From assembly GCA_002409595.1 (NCBI GenBank), contig DHNQ01000009.1, positions 143,629 through 207,628 of the forward strand: a stretch of DNA of 64,000 nt, read 5' to 3'. Position 1 is the stretch's first letter, and each line of letters opens with the position of its first letter. Position numbers and translations under genes: made by a program. Below are positions 1 to 8,738 of this stretch, piece by piece. This stretch comes from Dysgonomonas sp. UBA5412. Lineage in GTDB: Bacteria; Bacteroidota; Bacteroidia; Bacteroidales; Dysgonomonadaceae. The notes beneath the pieces were generated by a model. It was not told the origin of the DNA. It saw only the letters and a list, made by a program, of their open reading frames with translations, and did no database searches.

Positions 1-242
1 ATGAAGAGACTGTGAATGGAAAAGTATATAAAGTGGTCGATCTTCGCAATCTTATATTACAACCGAAACAGATAGGTAAAGTGGAATTTCCTAAAGGGCA
101 GGTTACGGTCGAATATTCTACACCTACCGGACGTAAAGTGCGGGATATGTGGGGCGATGTATACAATGAAACGATCAGAGACGAGAAGACGCTTGATATA
201 GATTCTCTTACCATCAGGGTCCAGGATTTGAAAGCGATTTAA
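1..242 (+). CDS. BatD-like protein, C-terminal fragment (5' end outside window)
   Basis: The open frame enters from the left edge (codons in phase with base 3), so this is the 3' end of a gene and not a short gene starting at GTG 12. The visible 79 or so residues align by eye with the second immunoglobulin-like repeat of the complete BatD that follows: both have a hydrophobic 'L-P-x-x-x-G-K' stretch, then a paired 'G-R/K-K-V' turn and a 'T-I-x-V' ending. It stops after that repeat, with no membrane anchor in view. BatD proteins belong to the Bat (Bacteroides aerotolerance) operon, usually batA-batE. Placement just before batD/batE supports a second, shorter BatD paralogue or the end of a tandem copy. 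Exact function is unknown. Confidence 0.6.
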   Translation, partial: EETVNGKVYKVVDLRNLILQPKQIGKVEFPKGQVTVEYSTPTGRKVRDMWGDVYNETIRDEKTLDIDSLTIRVQDLKAI

Positions 243-261
243 AATAAAGTTGTTACTTTTG
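227..261 (+). promoter_or_regulatory. Bacteroidetes-type promoter for batD
   Basis: TTTG at 227-230 and TACTTTTG at 254-261 match the -33/-7 signature of the Bacteroidetes primary sigma factor, with a 23-nt gap that is on the long side. The -33 element lies inside the end of the upstream gene. The predicted transcript starts about 35 nt before batD, so batD-batE can be transcribed separately from the upstream fragment. Confidence 0.5.
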
Positions 262-303
262 TAATCAAAAATATAAACTAACAGAAAAAGAAGAGAAAGA
301 GTA

Positions 304-2139
304 ATGAAAAAGTATTGTGTATTATTCATATTATTACTCATAAGCATTTCTAAAATATCGGCAGACGATGTTACTTTTGTTGTCAGTGCCCCTTCTTCAA
401 CGGTAAAAGGAGCACAGGTACAATTACAATACGTATTAAAGGGCGGAGAAGGACGAGATTTGCAAGTCCCTGATGAAATAAAAGGATTTGATGTCTTATA
501 CGGTCCATCAGTCTCTCAGATGTATAGCTCCTCTAATATAAACGGAAAAGTTACATCCGAAAGCAATATTACCTACACATATCTATTGCTGGCAAAGGAA
601 GAAGGTACTTTTACTCTACCTGCTGCATCGGTCAAAGTCGGAGGGCGGAATTATAAATCCACTACTGCACAAATTAGGGTATTACCTCCCGATAAGAATG
701 CAAAACCTCAACAACCCGGCGAAAGGGTGCAGGCTACAACCTCTTCTTCATCAGCCGGAAATGTGAGTGCGAATGATGCTTTTGTCAGAGCTATCTTCTC
801 CAAAACAAAGGTGAAGGAACAAGAAGCGGTGACTGTAACATTCCGTTTCTATACAGTACTCAATATCAGAGATGTTGGTAAAATACAGTTTCCTGAATTT
901 GAAGGGTTTATGACGGAAGATTTTGACCTTCCTGCAAACAGACAACTGTCGTTAGAACATTATAATGGACGCAATTATTATGCAATAGACGTAAAAAAAA
1001 CATTGTTGTTTCCTCAGCGTTCAGGAAAAATGACTATACCTTCCGGCACTATGGAGATAGTCTTTGAAGTAGCATCGGGAAAGAAAGTACAAACGTTTTT
1101 TGGTCCTCAAGAGGTAATGACTGAGGCAAAGAAAGTATTGAAAACCTCTCCCGTAACAATAGATGTGACAGCATTGCCGATACAGAATAAGCCCGCTAAT
1201 TTTTCGGGAGCTGTGGGTGATTTTACTTTCAAACCGTCTATCTCGGCAGAGAAGATAAAAGCTAACGATGCTGTGACTATAAAACTGGATATAAACGGTA
1301 TAGGAAACTTGAAATTGATTAAGAATCCGGAGATTAAATTTCCAAAAGATTTTGAAACATACGATCCGAATGTGAAGAATGATTTTAAATTGACAGAGAA
1401 TGGATTATCCGGTACTAAGTCGATCGAATATATGTTCATTCCGCGTTCTTCGGGTAAATTTACGATTCCTCCGATCGACTTCTCGTATTTCGATACACGT
1501 ACAAATACTTATAAGACTATATCTTCTCCGTCTTATAGTCTGGATGTAGCTATCGACCCTAATGCAGGAAAAAATACGTCGACAAGCTATTCTAGCCAAA
1601 AGGAACTTGAAGTAGAGCAAGATATCCGTTATCTGAAAACGGGCGATTATACATTTTCCAACCCACTCAATTTCTTTGCAGGTTCGCTCTCGTTTTATCT
1701 ATGGTATGCAATTCCTTTAGTGCTATTTGGAGCCTTTGCTGTGATGTACAGAAAGCAAATAAAAGAAAATGCAGATATAGCTCTGATGCGTACCAAAAAG
1801 GCAAATAAAGTGGCAACCAAGCGTCTGAAGCTGGCAAAACAATATTTGCAAACGCAAAAGAAAGATAACTTTTATGAGGAAATACTACGAGCAGTATGGG
1901 GTTATCTGAGTGATAAACTTACGATACCCATAGCGGATCTAAACAGAGAAAATATAGAAAACGAACTGCTGAAATATGGAGTAGGTGAGGGGTTGGTTAA
2001 GCAATTTATAAGTATTTTGGATACCGGTGAATTTGCGCGTTATGCACCATCCGAATCGAATCATGCAATGGGCGACTTGTATAATGATACAGTAGACGCT
2101 ATTGGTAAAATGGAAAGTACAATTAAGAAAATAAAATAA
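304..2139 (+). CDS. batD: BatD, aerotolerance-operon membrane protein
   Basis: A 611-residue protein with an N-terminal signal peptide (about residues 1-20, ending in 'KISA-DD'), a long periplasmic part made of beta-rich repeats (repeated 'S-x-x-K-I/V-K-x-x-D/E-A-V-T-V/I' openings near residues 165 and 310), one transmembrane segment near 460-482, and a basic cytoplasmic tail of about 120 residues. This is the layout of the BatD (oxygen tolerance) family. In Bacteroides the Bat proteins are linked to aerotolerance and envelope stress; their molecular role is unsettled. The ATG at 304 is followed directly by 'KKY' and a hydrophobic core, which supports this start. batE follows after 12 nt, so the two form an operon. 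Confidence 0.88.
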   Translation: MKKYCVLFILLLISISKISADDVTFVVSAPSSTVKGAQVQLQYVLKGGEGRDLQVPDEIKGFDVLYGPSVSQMYSSSNINGKVTSESNITYTYLLLAKEEGTFTLPAASVKVGGRNYKSTTAQIRVLPPDKNAKPQQPGERVQATTSSSSAGNVSANDAFVRAIFSKTKVKEQEAVTVTFRFYTVLNIRDVGKIQFPEFEGFMTEDFDLPANRQLSLEHYNGRNYYAIDVKKTLLFPQRSGKMTIPSGTMEIVFEVASGKKVQTFFGPQEVMTEAKKVLKTSPVTIDVTALPIQNKPANFSGAVGDFTFKPSISAEKIKANDAVTIKLDINGIGNLKLIKNPEIKFPKDFETYDPNVKNDFKLTENGLSGTKSIEYMFIPRSSGKFTIPPIDFSYFDTRTNTYKTISSPSYSLDVAIDPNAGKNTSTSYSSQKELEVEQDIRYLKTGDYTFSNPLNFFAGSLSFYLWYAIPLVLFGAFAVMYRKQIKENADIALMRTKKANKVATKRLKLAKQYLQTQKKDNFYEEILRAVWGYLSDKLTIPIADLNRENIENELLKYGVGEGLVKQFISILDTGEFARYAPSESNHAMGDLYNDTVDAIGKMESTIKKIK

Positions 2140-2151
2140 TATATTGCTGTA

Positions 2152-2976
2152 ATGAAACAAATCATATTATCTTGTTTATTTATATTCACTATATGCTTAT
2201 CAGCCAATGCGCAAGATTCGACAGCTATTGCAAAAGATACTCTTGCCGCAATACATGATACAGAAGCCAAGGCTGAAGGTAATTCGGATCAGGCTATAGC
2301 TGCATATAATGAAGGCAATTTTCGCAAGGCAATAGAAATACTCGAAAATGAAAAGAGCCAATATCTTGAAAAAGGTATGGAGTCGGCTCAATTATATTAT
2401 AACTTGGGTAATGCTTATTTCAGAATAAATGATCTGGCTCATGCGCGTCTCAATTACGAAAAGGCAAAACTGCTTGATCCGGGCGATAGAGATACCAGTC
2501 ATAATATAGATTATTTGTCTACCAAAATAGAAGATAAAATCTTGATAGCCGATACTTTTTTCCTTAATATTTGGTTTAGAGCAGTACAAAACTTATTCTC
2601 ATCTAATGGATGGGCAATTATGTCTGTCGTATTCTTTCTTTTGCTGATAGCTTGTCTGGCTACGTTTTTTATTAGCAGACAGATCGTTATCAAAAAAGTT
2701 AGTTTCTATGTTGGCATAGTGTCTCTTGTGATAGTCATATTTGGAAATGTGTTTGCCTTTGGTCAGAAAAATAAGATTTTGAAGCGCGACACAGCAGTCA
2801 TTATGGTTGGGTCGGCATCAGTTGTCAGCTCTCCTGACATAAATAGTAAAGAACTCTTTATTCTTCATTCGGGAACAAAGGTATATATAACAAAAGAAGA
2901 TCGTAGTTGGCTTGAGATAGAGGTTGACAATGGAAGTGTAGGCTGGATACAGCGTGATAAAATCGAAGTAATATAG
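2152..2976 (+). CDS. batE: BatE, TPR and SH3-domain membrane protein
   Basis: A 274-residue protein. A signal peptide ends near residue 21 ('ANA-QDS'). A TPR region at about 45-120 includes 'A-I-A-A-Y-N-E-G-N-F' and 'Y-Y-N-L-G-N-A-Y-F'. Two transmembrane helices follow around 145-200, and a C-terminal bacterial SH3-like domain of about 60 residues ends in 'GWIQRDKIEVI'. This order (TPR, two helices, SH3b) is that of BatE, the last gene of Bacteroidetes bat operons. TPRs normally hold protein partners and SH3b domains often contact peptides or the cell wall, so a scaffold role next to BatD is the natural inference. Confidence 0.85.
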   Translation: MKQIILSCLFIFTICLSANAQDSTAIAKDTLAAIHDTEAKAEGNSDQAIAAYNEGNFRKAIEILENEKSQYLEKGMESAQLYYNLGNAYFRINDLAHARLNYEKAKLLDPGDRDTSHNIDYLSTKIEDKILIADTFFLNIWFRAVQNLFSSNGWAIMSVVFFLLLIACLATFFISRQIVIKKVSFYVGIVSLVIVIFGNVFAFGQKNKILKRDTAVIMVGSASVVSSPDINSKELFILHSGTKVYITKEDRSWLEIEVDNGSVGWIQRDKIEVI

Positions 2977-3026
2977 TTTCTATAAAATAGTCTTAATATA
3001 AATACAAATATGAAACACACACGTCA

Positions 3027-3722
3027 ATGAGCCTGGTCGAAAAAATATTACCTTACGAGAGGGATTTGTTCCTATGGTTGAATGACCATCATACCGAATA
3101 TTGGGACACATTTATGTGGATATATAGTGGAAAGTTGACATGGCTTCCGTTTGCTATTGTCGGGTTGCTTATATTCGTATATAAAATAAAATGGAAAGAA
3201 GCTTTGCTGCTCCTTATATGCGCTATCCTAGTTGGGCTGCTATGCGATTATGTTGCTGCATCATTTATTAAGCCGTATTTTGAACGTCTTCGTCCTTCTC
3301 ATCATCCTGATTTTGAAACCTTGGTCGATGTTGTGAAAGGCTATCGGGGAGGACGTTTTGGGTTTATATCTAACCATGCCGCTAATGGCTTTGGGGTCGT
3401 TACTTTTACTTCCCTGCTCTTTCGATACAAGTATCTGACTATAACGATGATTATTTGGGCATTAATTACTTCCTATTCACGTATATATCTAGGAGTGCAC
3501 TTTATCTCGGATATTATAGGCGGAGCATTTTGGGGGACATTGATCGGTTTTTTTGTCTATTTTATTTATTTAACCTCTCGTCGCTGTATTCTGAAAATAC
3601 CTAAAGAAGAGGTGAAAATACCAATCTATTCCAAAGATAGAGGCAACATACTGATTGCTACGATCGTTTTAACGATACTGTTTATTGCAATTTACAGTGC
3701 TATATTTGAGATTCCTTGTTGA
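3027..3722 (+). CDS. PAP2-family membrane phosphatase
   Basis: A 231-residue integral membrane protein of the phosphatidic acid phosphatase type 2 superfamily. The three family motifs are visible: K82 to RP89-90 ('KPYFERLRP'), 'SNHAANG' around 115-121 in place of the usual PSGH, and S151-R152 with H158 and D162 ('SRIYLGVHFISD'). Five or six hydrophobic helices surround them. Such enzymes dephosphorylate undecaprenyl diphosphate, phosphatidylglycerol phosphate or lipid A; the substrate cannot be read here. SNHA keeps the motif-2 histidine. It lies 50 nt after batE and may be co-transcribed. ATG 3027 is chosen because a closer upstream ATG (3010) runs into a stop. Confidence 0.85.
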   Translation: MSLVEKILPYERDLFLWLNDHHTEYWDTFMWIYSGKLTWLPFAIVGLLIFVYKIKWKEALLLLICAILVGLLCDYVAASFIKPYFERLRPSHHPDFETLVDVVKGYRGGRFGFISNHAANGFGVVTFTSLLFRYKYLTITMIIWALITSYSRIYLGVHFISDIIGGAFWGTLIGFFVYFIYLTSRRCILKIPKEEVKIPIYSKDRGNILIATIVLTILFIAIYSAIFEIPC

Positions 3723-3728
3723 AACTCA

Positions 3729-3759
3729 TTGCTTTTCAAAAAATAATTTTATAACTTTA
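3729..3759 (+). promoter_or_regulatory. Bacteroidetes-type promoter
   Basis: TTG at 3729-3731 and TAACTTTA at 3752-3759, 20 nt apart, lie upstream of the small gene at 3801. The -7 box ends in A in place of G. Confidence 0.4.
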
Positions 3760-3800
3760 GAACATATTCCTAATCATTTACCATTTAAAACTTAGAGAGT

Positions 3801-4055
3801 ATGACTAAAGTTATCACATTTTCAGAGCTTCGCAAGATCAAGGACAATCTGCCTGATGGAAGCATACATCAAATAGCGGAAACTTTACAAGTTCCTATCG
3901 AAACTGTTTGGAACTACTTTGGTGGCTATAGTTACGAAAAAGGGGAAAGTTGTGGAGTACATCTCGAACCCGGCCCCGAAGGAGGGTATGTTTCGCTCGA
4001 TGACACAACAATATTGGATATGGCTTTAGAGTTGATGGAGGCAAATGAGGCCTAA
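3801..4055 (+). CDS. small conserved helix-turn-helix-like protein
   Basis: An 84-residue protein without signal peptide or membrane segment. Residues 8-40 ('ELRKIKDNLPDGSIHQIAETL' region, then 'VPIETVWNYFGG') look like a helix-turn-helix of the 'is the operator recognised' type, followed by a short acidic tail. I recall similar short proteins annotated only as DNA-binding in Bacteroidales; no function is established. It has its own promoter-like sequence and is closed by a hairpin, so it appears to be a single-gene unit. Confidence 0.7.
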   Translation: MTKVITFSELRKIKDNLPDGSIHQIAETLQVPIETVWNYFGGYSYEKGESCGVHLEPGPEGGYVSLDDTTILDMALELMEANEA

Positions 4056-4064
4056 GAAAAACAG

Positions 4065-4097
4065 AGAGATGAATGCCTAACGTGTTCATCTCTTTTT
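4065..4097. terminator. intrinsic terminator
   Basis: A 9-bp stem (4065-4073 with 4085-4093), 11-nt loop and a run of T on the + strand, 10 nt after the stop of the small gene. Confidence 0.7.
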
Positions 4098-4133
4098 GAA
4101 ATAAAAAGGAAAAACTAAAAAAATATAATAGCT

Positions 4134-5255
4134 ATGGAAGATAAATTAGTAACCCTTGCAATTCACACAGATGAGAAGGCTCGCATATTGAAAGATGTGT
4201 TGGAGAGTGAAAATATAGAGGTACATATCAATGATGTAGATATAGACAATCCGAGTGTATCTGCAGGAGTTCGTATTCGTATCAAAGAATCAGATCTTCC
4301 CAAAGCATTAAGTGTTGTAGAAAGTCGTCATCTGTTTAGTTATGATGAAGATGAGACATACCGAACCGATGATGGACGTAAACGTATACTAGTTCCCGTC
4401 GATTTTTCAGACTATTCGCTCAAAGCGTGTAAGTTGGCATTCAATATGGCACGGGATATGAATGCGAAAGTAAAAATACTCCATGTGTATTTCAACCCTT
4501 ATTATCCCACAGCCTTACCAATGGCAGAAGCATTTGCATATCAGGGAAAAGAGGAAAAGGAATTTCAGAGTATAATAGGGAAAGTAAAAGAAAATATACA
4601 GAAACTATGTAATACCATAGATCAGAAAGTTTCGGAAGGGGAATTTCCTCCTATCAATTACTCTTATGTTCTGCGAGAAGGATTGCCCGAAGAAGAGATT
4701 GTGACCTTTACCAAAGAATATAAGCCGGCTATTATTGTTATGGGGACAAGAGGTAAAGATCAAAAAGATGCAGATCTGATAGGTAGTGTTACGGCAGAAG
4801 TGATTGAGATGACACATGTGCCACTTATTGCCATTCCCGAAAATACACCTTTTGCAGATATGAATGAAGTCAATCACATTGCCTTCCTTACCAATTTCAG
4901 CCAACGTGACTTGGTTTCATTCGATTTGATGGCAAAACTGTTAGAACCTTTTCATAACATCAAGATTTCATTGACTCACATCACTGTGAAAAAAGGAGAC
5001 AAATGGGATGAAATAAAACTGGCTGGCATCAAAGATTATTTTTCGAAACAGTATCCTAAACTCGATCTTGATTATAAACTTATCGATACTAACGATATGC
5101 TGAAAAGCCTCGATGAATATATAAGGAATGATCATATTCAGATATTAGCTCTTACGACCAGTAAACGCAATATATTTGCACGAATGTTCAGTCCAAGCAT
5201 TTCTCGCAAGATGCTCTTTCATTCAGATACACCTCTACTTGTGTTGAGAGGATAG
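4134..5255 (+). CDS. universal stress protein, tandem UspA domains with N-terminal DUF2007-like domain
   Basis: A 373-residue soluble protein. Residues 1-70 look like a DUF2007-type ferredoxin-like domain ('LVTLAIHTDEKARILKDVLE', then 'RIRIKESDLPKAL'). Residues 80-225 form a UspA domain starting 'RKRILVPVDFSDYS' and ending 'GTRGKDQKD-(8)-V-T-A-E-V-I', close to the G-x2-G-x9-G-S/T ATP loop. Residues 235-373 are a second, more divergent UspA-like domain that lacks an obvious loop. Tandem UspA proteins act as cytoplasmic stress or ligand sensors. The gene stands alone between two terminators. Confidence 0.85.
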   Translation: MEDKLVTLAIHTDEKARILKDVLESENIEVHINDVDIDNPSVSAGVRIRIKESDLPKALSVVESRHLFSYDEDETYRTDDGRKRILVPVDFSDYSLKACKLAFNMARDMNAKVKILHVYFNPYYPTALPMAEAFAYQGKEEKEFQSIIGKVKENIQKLCNTIDQKVSEGEFPPINYSYVLREGLPEEEIVTFTKEYKPAIIVMGTRGKDQKDADLIGSVTAEVIEMTHVPLIAIPENTPFADMNEVNHIAFLTNFSQRDLVSFDLMAKLLEPFHNIKISLTHITVKKGDKWDEIKLAGIKDYFSKQYPKLDLDYKLIDTNDMLKSLDEYIRNDHIQILALTTSKRNIFARMFSPSISRKMLFHSDTPLLVLRG

Positions 5256-5284
5256 AAGAAAATATAAAAAACTATTATACAAAA

Positions 5285-5325
5285 AATCCATTCATCCATT
5301 CTCAGTTTGAGGAAATGAATGGATT
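5285..5325. terminator. intrinsic terminator
   Basis: An 11-bp perfect stem (5285-5295 with 5315-5325), loop of 19 nt that can partly pair, then a short T-rich stretch. It lies between the universal stress gene and the next promoter. Confidence 0.6.
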
Positions 5326-5326
5326 A

Positions 5327-5361
5327 TTTGTTAAGCAGACAAATGAGTTTTCTTATCTTTG
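5327..5361 (+). promoter_or_regulatory. Bacteroidetes-type promoter for DPP III
   Basis: TTTG at 5327-5330 and a perfect TATCTTTG at 5354-5361 (23-nt gap). The start is expected about 25 nt upstream of the ATG at 5393. Confidence 0.6.
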
Positions 5362-5392
5362 CGAGAAGACACAAATTAATTAAAATATTAAA

Positions 5393-7462
5393 ATGAAAAA
5401 AACGTTATTAATCGCTATGACCGGATTATCTATAATGTTTGCCGGATGTGGAGGGAACAAATCTCCGGAAAAGCAAATCGAATCTGACACTGTTCCCTCA
5501 GATTTTAAATACGAAGTGGATGAATTTGCAGACTTGCAAATCTTACGTTATTATGTGCCGGGTTTTAAAAATCTGACATTACAGCAAAAAGAACTGGTAT
5601 ATTATTTATCTATGGCTGCCGTTGAAGGAAGAGATATATTATTTGACCAGAACAATAAATATAATCTAGCCATACGCCGTACACTCGAGGCTATTTATCA
5701 AAACTATAAAGGAGATAAGACAACTGCCGACTATAAAGAATTTGAAGTATATCTCAAGCGTGTGTGGTTCTCTAACGGAATACACCATCACTATGGAGAA
5801 GAGAAATTCTTGCCTGCTTTCTCTAAAGATTTCTTTGCAGAACAAGTGAAAGCTTTACCTGCTGATTTGGTTCCCGTAAAAGATGGACAATCTGTTGATG
5901 ACTTTATCAAAATGATTACCCCTGTTATGTTCGATGCCAATGTGATGGCAAAAAAAGTAAACCAATCGGGAGGAGACCTTATTGCATCTTCGGCAAATAA
6001 TTATTACGGCGATGGAGTTACTCAAAAAGAAGTCTTGGGCTTCTATGGAGCTATGAAAGACACTACCGACCTCACACCTATATCTTACGGGTTGAATAGT
6101 CGTTTGGTGAAAGAGAACGGTAAACTCGTAGAAAAAGTGTGGAAAGTAGGAGGCTTATATTCTCCGGCTATTGAACGCATTGTCGGTTGGTTGGAAAAAG
6201 CAGAAACAGTAGCCGAAAACGATAAACAGAAAGAAGTAATAACCCGATTGATTTCATTTTATAAATCAGGCGACTTGAAAACATTCGATCAATATGCCAT
6301 TGCATGGGTTGAAGACTTGATGTCACAAGTTGATTTTGTAAATGGTTTTACAGAAGTTTATGGCGACCCTCTAGGAATAAAAGCCAGTTGGGAATCTGTG
6401 GTAAACTTTAAGAATGTAGAAGCAACCAAACGTACAGAACTTATCAGTTCAAACGCACAATGGTTTGAAGATCATTCACCGGTAGATAAGCGCTTCAAGA
6501 AAGAATCTGTAAAAGGAGTTACAGCAAAAGTAATCACAGTAGCCCAATTGGGAGGTGATTGTTATCCTGCTACTCCTATTGGAGTCAATCTGCCTAACGC
6601 TGATTGGATTCGTAAAGATCATGGATCTAAATCTGTGACTATCGAAAACATAATGGAAGCTTATGATGCGGCAGGAGCACATACCGGATTCGGAAAAGAA
6701 TTTATGTGGTCAGATACAGAAGTGAATATGATAAATGAGTACGGCTTCATTACAGACGTATTACATACCGATTTGCACGAATGTTTAGGACATGGTTCAG
6801 GAAAACTTCTTCCCGAAGTAGATCCTAATGCTTTAGGCGAGTTTAGCTCCACAATCGAAGAGGCTCGTGCCGATTTGTTCGGATTATATTTCTTAGCCGA
6901 CGCTAAGCTTGTAGAACTAGGTATTGTACCTTCTGCTGATGCTTACAAAGCTGAATATTATAAATTTATGATGAATGGTTTGATGACTCAACTTGTGCGT
7001 ATCGAACCCGGCAAAGATATTGAAGAAGCTCATATGCGCAATCGTCAACTGATAGCAAAATGGGTATACGAAAAAGGTAAAGCCGATAATGTAGTAGAAT
7101 ATAAAGTGAAAGATGGCAAAACGTACGTGGTCGTAAACGATTATGAGAAACTTCGTACATTATTTGGAGACTTATTAGCTGAAATTCAACGTGTAAAATC
7201 GGAAGGAGACTTCAATGGAGCAAAAGCTCTTGTAATGGAATATGCTGTAAAAGTAGATCAGAAGTTACATAAAGAAGTTTTGGAACGTTACAAAGCCTTG
7301 AATATGAAACCTTATAAAGGTTTTGTAAATCCAATATTCGAATTGGCAAAAGATAAAGATGGCAAAATCACCGATGTCACAATTTCTTATACAGAAGGTT
7401 ATGCTGATCAGATGTTGCGTTATTCAAAAGATTTCTCTTCTTTACCTACATATAACGATTAG
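5393..7462 (+). CDS. dipeptidyl peptidase III (M49 zinc peptidase), lipoprotein
   Basis: A 689-residue enzyme that removes dipeptides from the N-terminus of short peptides. The zinc site is HECLGH at about residues 462-467, with the third ligand in 'EEARADLF' about 30 residues on. Family members outside this group usually have HELLGH; the Cys form is known from Bacteroides DPP III. The N-terminus is a lipoprotein signal ending 'FAGC-GG', so the mature protein should be anchored in the cell envelope. Length is normal for bacterial DPP III. The next gene starts 6 nt after its stop, which suggests co-transcription. It suits a peptide-fermenting life style. Confidence 0.93.
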   Translation: MKKTLLIAMTGLSIMFAGCGGNKSPEKQIESDTVPSDFKYEVDEFADLQILRYYVPGFKNLTLQQKELVYYLSMAAVEGRDILFDQNNKYNLAIRRTLEAIYQNYKGDKTTADYKEFEVYLKRVWFSNGIHHHYGEEKFLPAFSKDFFAEQVKALPADLVPVKDGQSVDDFIKMITPVMFDANVMAKKVNQSGGDLIASSANNYYGDGVTQKEVLGFYGAMKDTTDLTPISYGLNSRLVKENGKLVEKVWKVGGLYSPAIERIVGWLEKAETVAENDKQKEVITRLISFYKSGDLKTFDQYAIAWVEDLMSQVDFVNGFTEVYGDPLGIKASWESVVNFKNVEATKRTELISSNAQWFEDHSPVDKRFKKESVKGVTAKVITVAQLGGDCYPATPIGVNLPNADWIRKDHGSKSVTIENIMEAYDAAGAHTGFGKEFMWSDTEVNMINEYGFITDVLHTDLHECLGHGSGKLLPEVDPNALGEFSSTIEEARADLFGLYFLADAKLVELGIVPSADAYKAEYYKFMMNGLMTQLVRIEPGKDIEEAHMRNRQLIAKWVYEKGKADNVVEYKVKDGKTYVVVNDYEKLRTLFGDLLAEIQRVKSEGDFNGAKALVMEYAVKVDQKLHKEVLERYKALNMKPYKGFVNPIFELAKDKDGKITDVTISYTEGYADQMLRYSKDFSSLPTYND

Positions 7463-7468
7463 TTTTTT

Positions 7469-8014
7469 ATGAGCCAAGCTATATCGCAAGAAGAGTTTGA
7501 CCGGTTGGCAGATAAAATTCTGATCGACTATGTAGCTGATGCTACACCCGTACTATGGCATCAGATGGCTATGGCATGGAGTAATGATAATGCTAATACA
7601 TTCTTTAAATGGTTAATCGAAAACCGTGAAACAGACAGAGCTACTGCTTTGATGATGTATTGGATGGCAGCCCCTCAATGGAGCAAAAAATTCCATGACA
7701 GACAAGAAGTGCTTAACACCGCGGTGTGGTATATTGATGATTTCGATTTTATAGAAAATCTGGAAGGAAAATTACTTAATGGTTTTTTCGTAAATAGTAA
7801 CTTTGCTTACAATCCGGCGAACGAATATGCTGAGGGTAACCAGAAAAGAGAATACATTGATAAAGCTACAGTCAGAGAAATTCCTGCATCTTTGTATAAG
7901 CCTTTGGATGGGCTTATTGTTCCAAAACCTACTAATTTTGTAGAAGGATTTCCTCCCGATATTGTAGCCCAATGGAGTGCGCTGAGCGAAAAGTATGAAA
8001 TACGCTCAATGTAA
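7469..8014 (+). CDS. DUF4274-like protein
   Basis: A 181-residue soluble protein with no signal peptide. Residues 25-70 ('LWHQMAMAWSNDNANTFFKW', then 'DRATALMMYWMAAPQW') resemble the DUF4274 domain, which occurs in uncharacterised bacterial proteins. The rest is rich in Pro, Asn and aromatic residues and has no motif I recognise. It begins 6 nt after DPP III and is followed by a strong terminator, so the two genes form one operon. Function unknown. Confidence 0.7.
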   Translation: MSQAISQEEFDRLADKILIDYVADATPVLWHQMAMAWSNDNANTFFKWLIENRETDRATALMMYWMAAPQWSKKFHDRQEVLNTAVWYIDDFDFIENLEGKLLNGFFVNSNFAYNPANEYAEGNQKREYIDKATVREIPASLYKPLDGLIVPKPTNFVEGFPPDIVAQWSALSEKYEIRSM

Positions 8015-8040
8015 TGTGAGCTATACTTATAGATAGAAAA

Positions 8041-8072
8041 AAGCCTGATAGATCTTACTATCAGGCTTCTTT
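8041..8072. terminator. bidirectional intrinsic terminator
   Basis: A perfect 11-bp stem (8041-8051 with 8058-8068), 6-nt loop, A-run before and T-run after. It separates the convergent DPP III operon and the minus-strand gene ending at 8097. Confidence 0.85.
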
Positions 8073-8096
8073 TATTATATAATCTTTTGTTCTTTC

Positions 8097-8738
8097 TTAA
8101 AATAACTGCATCTTCAGTCCGAATGATAATCGCAGATAATCAGTTGGTTTAAGATAACTGTTTGTAAATGCACTTACAATATAAAGATCATTGGAACTAA
8201 TCTCATAGAATGCCGTGATAGACTTTGTGAAAAAACGTTTTTCGGATGGAATATGAAACGTTATACGCTGCCCGAGGTATATATTAAAACGCATTTTGGT
8301 AGAGAAAGAGTAATATCCATTCGGATATTTATCCGGCTCATTAACCCAAAATTCGCCATCGAATATTGTGTTCACATATAGTCCGGTAGCCAAAGGCTCT
8401 AAAGAGAAGTTTTTATTCAACCTTTTGCTCCATGGAATAAAATTCTGTTTGAGAGTAAAAGTTATTTTCGATTTTTTTGTAGAATAACGAGGTAGATAGC
8501 CAAATAAAATATCTGTTTCCCACTGTTTGTTTTTTCCATAGTTCCATCCCGTACCAATGGATATTAATCCCATCCCACCTGCATATTGTATCTTTGTGTA
8601 TCGAGGTACAAGCTTATTCCACTGCGACTTATAAGATACTACTCTTTTTTCGTATTTGCTTTGGGCTACTATACTCGTTGACAATAAAAGTAATAAGACC
8701 CCTAAGTATATTTTGCTGTTAAAATTCAACAAGTTCAT
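8097..8738 (-). CDS. putative outer-membrane beta-barrel protein
   Basis: Taking the ATG at 8738, the 213-residue protein starts with a signal peptide ('LLLLLSTSIVA-QS'). The mature part alternates polar and aromatic residues and ends in '...LRLSFGLKMQLF', a terminal Phe typical of outer-membrane barrels. An alternative ATG at 8759 adds seven residues before the signal and is less likely. It overlaps the end of the upstream phosphoesterase gene by 20 nt, so the two are probably translated from one mRNA. No named family is recognised. Confidence 0.65.
   Translation of the reverse strand: MNLLNFNSKIYLGVLLLLLSTSIVAQSKYEKRVVSYKSQWNKLVPRYTKIQYAGGMGLISIGTGWNYGKNKQWETDILFGYLPRYSTKKSKITFTLKQNFIPWSKRLNKNFSLEPLATGLYVNTIFDGEFWVNEPDKYPNGYYSFSTKMRFNIYLGQRITFHIPSEKRFFTKSITAFYEISSNDLYIVSAFTNSYLKPTDYLRLSFGLKMQLF

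Noticed and set aside
12..242. Independent 76-residue gene starting at GTG 12
   Set aside because: The frame is open to the left edge and continues a BatD-like repeat, so it is the end of a larger gene.
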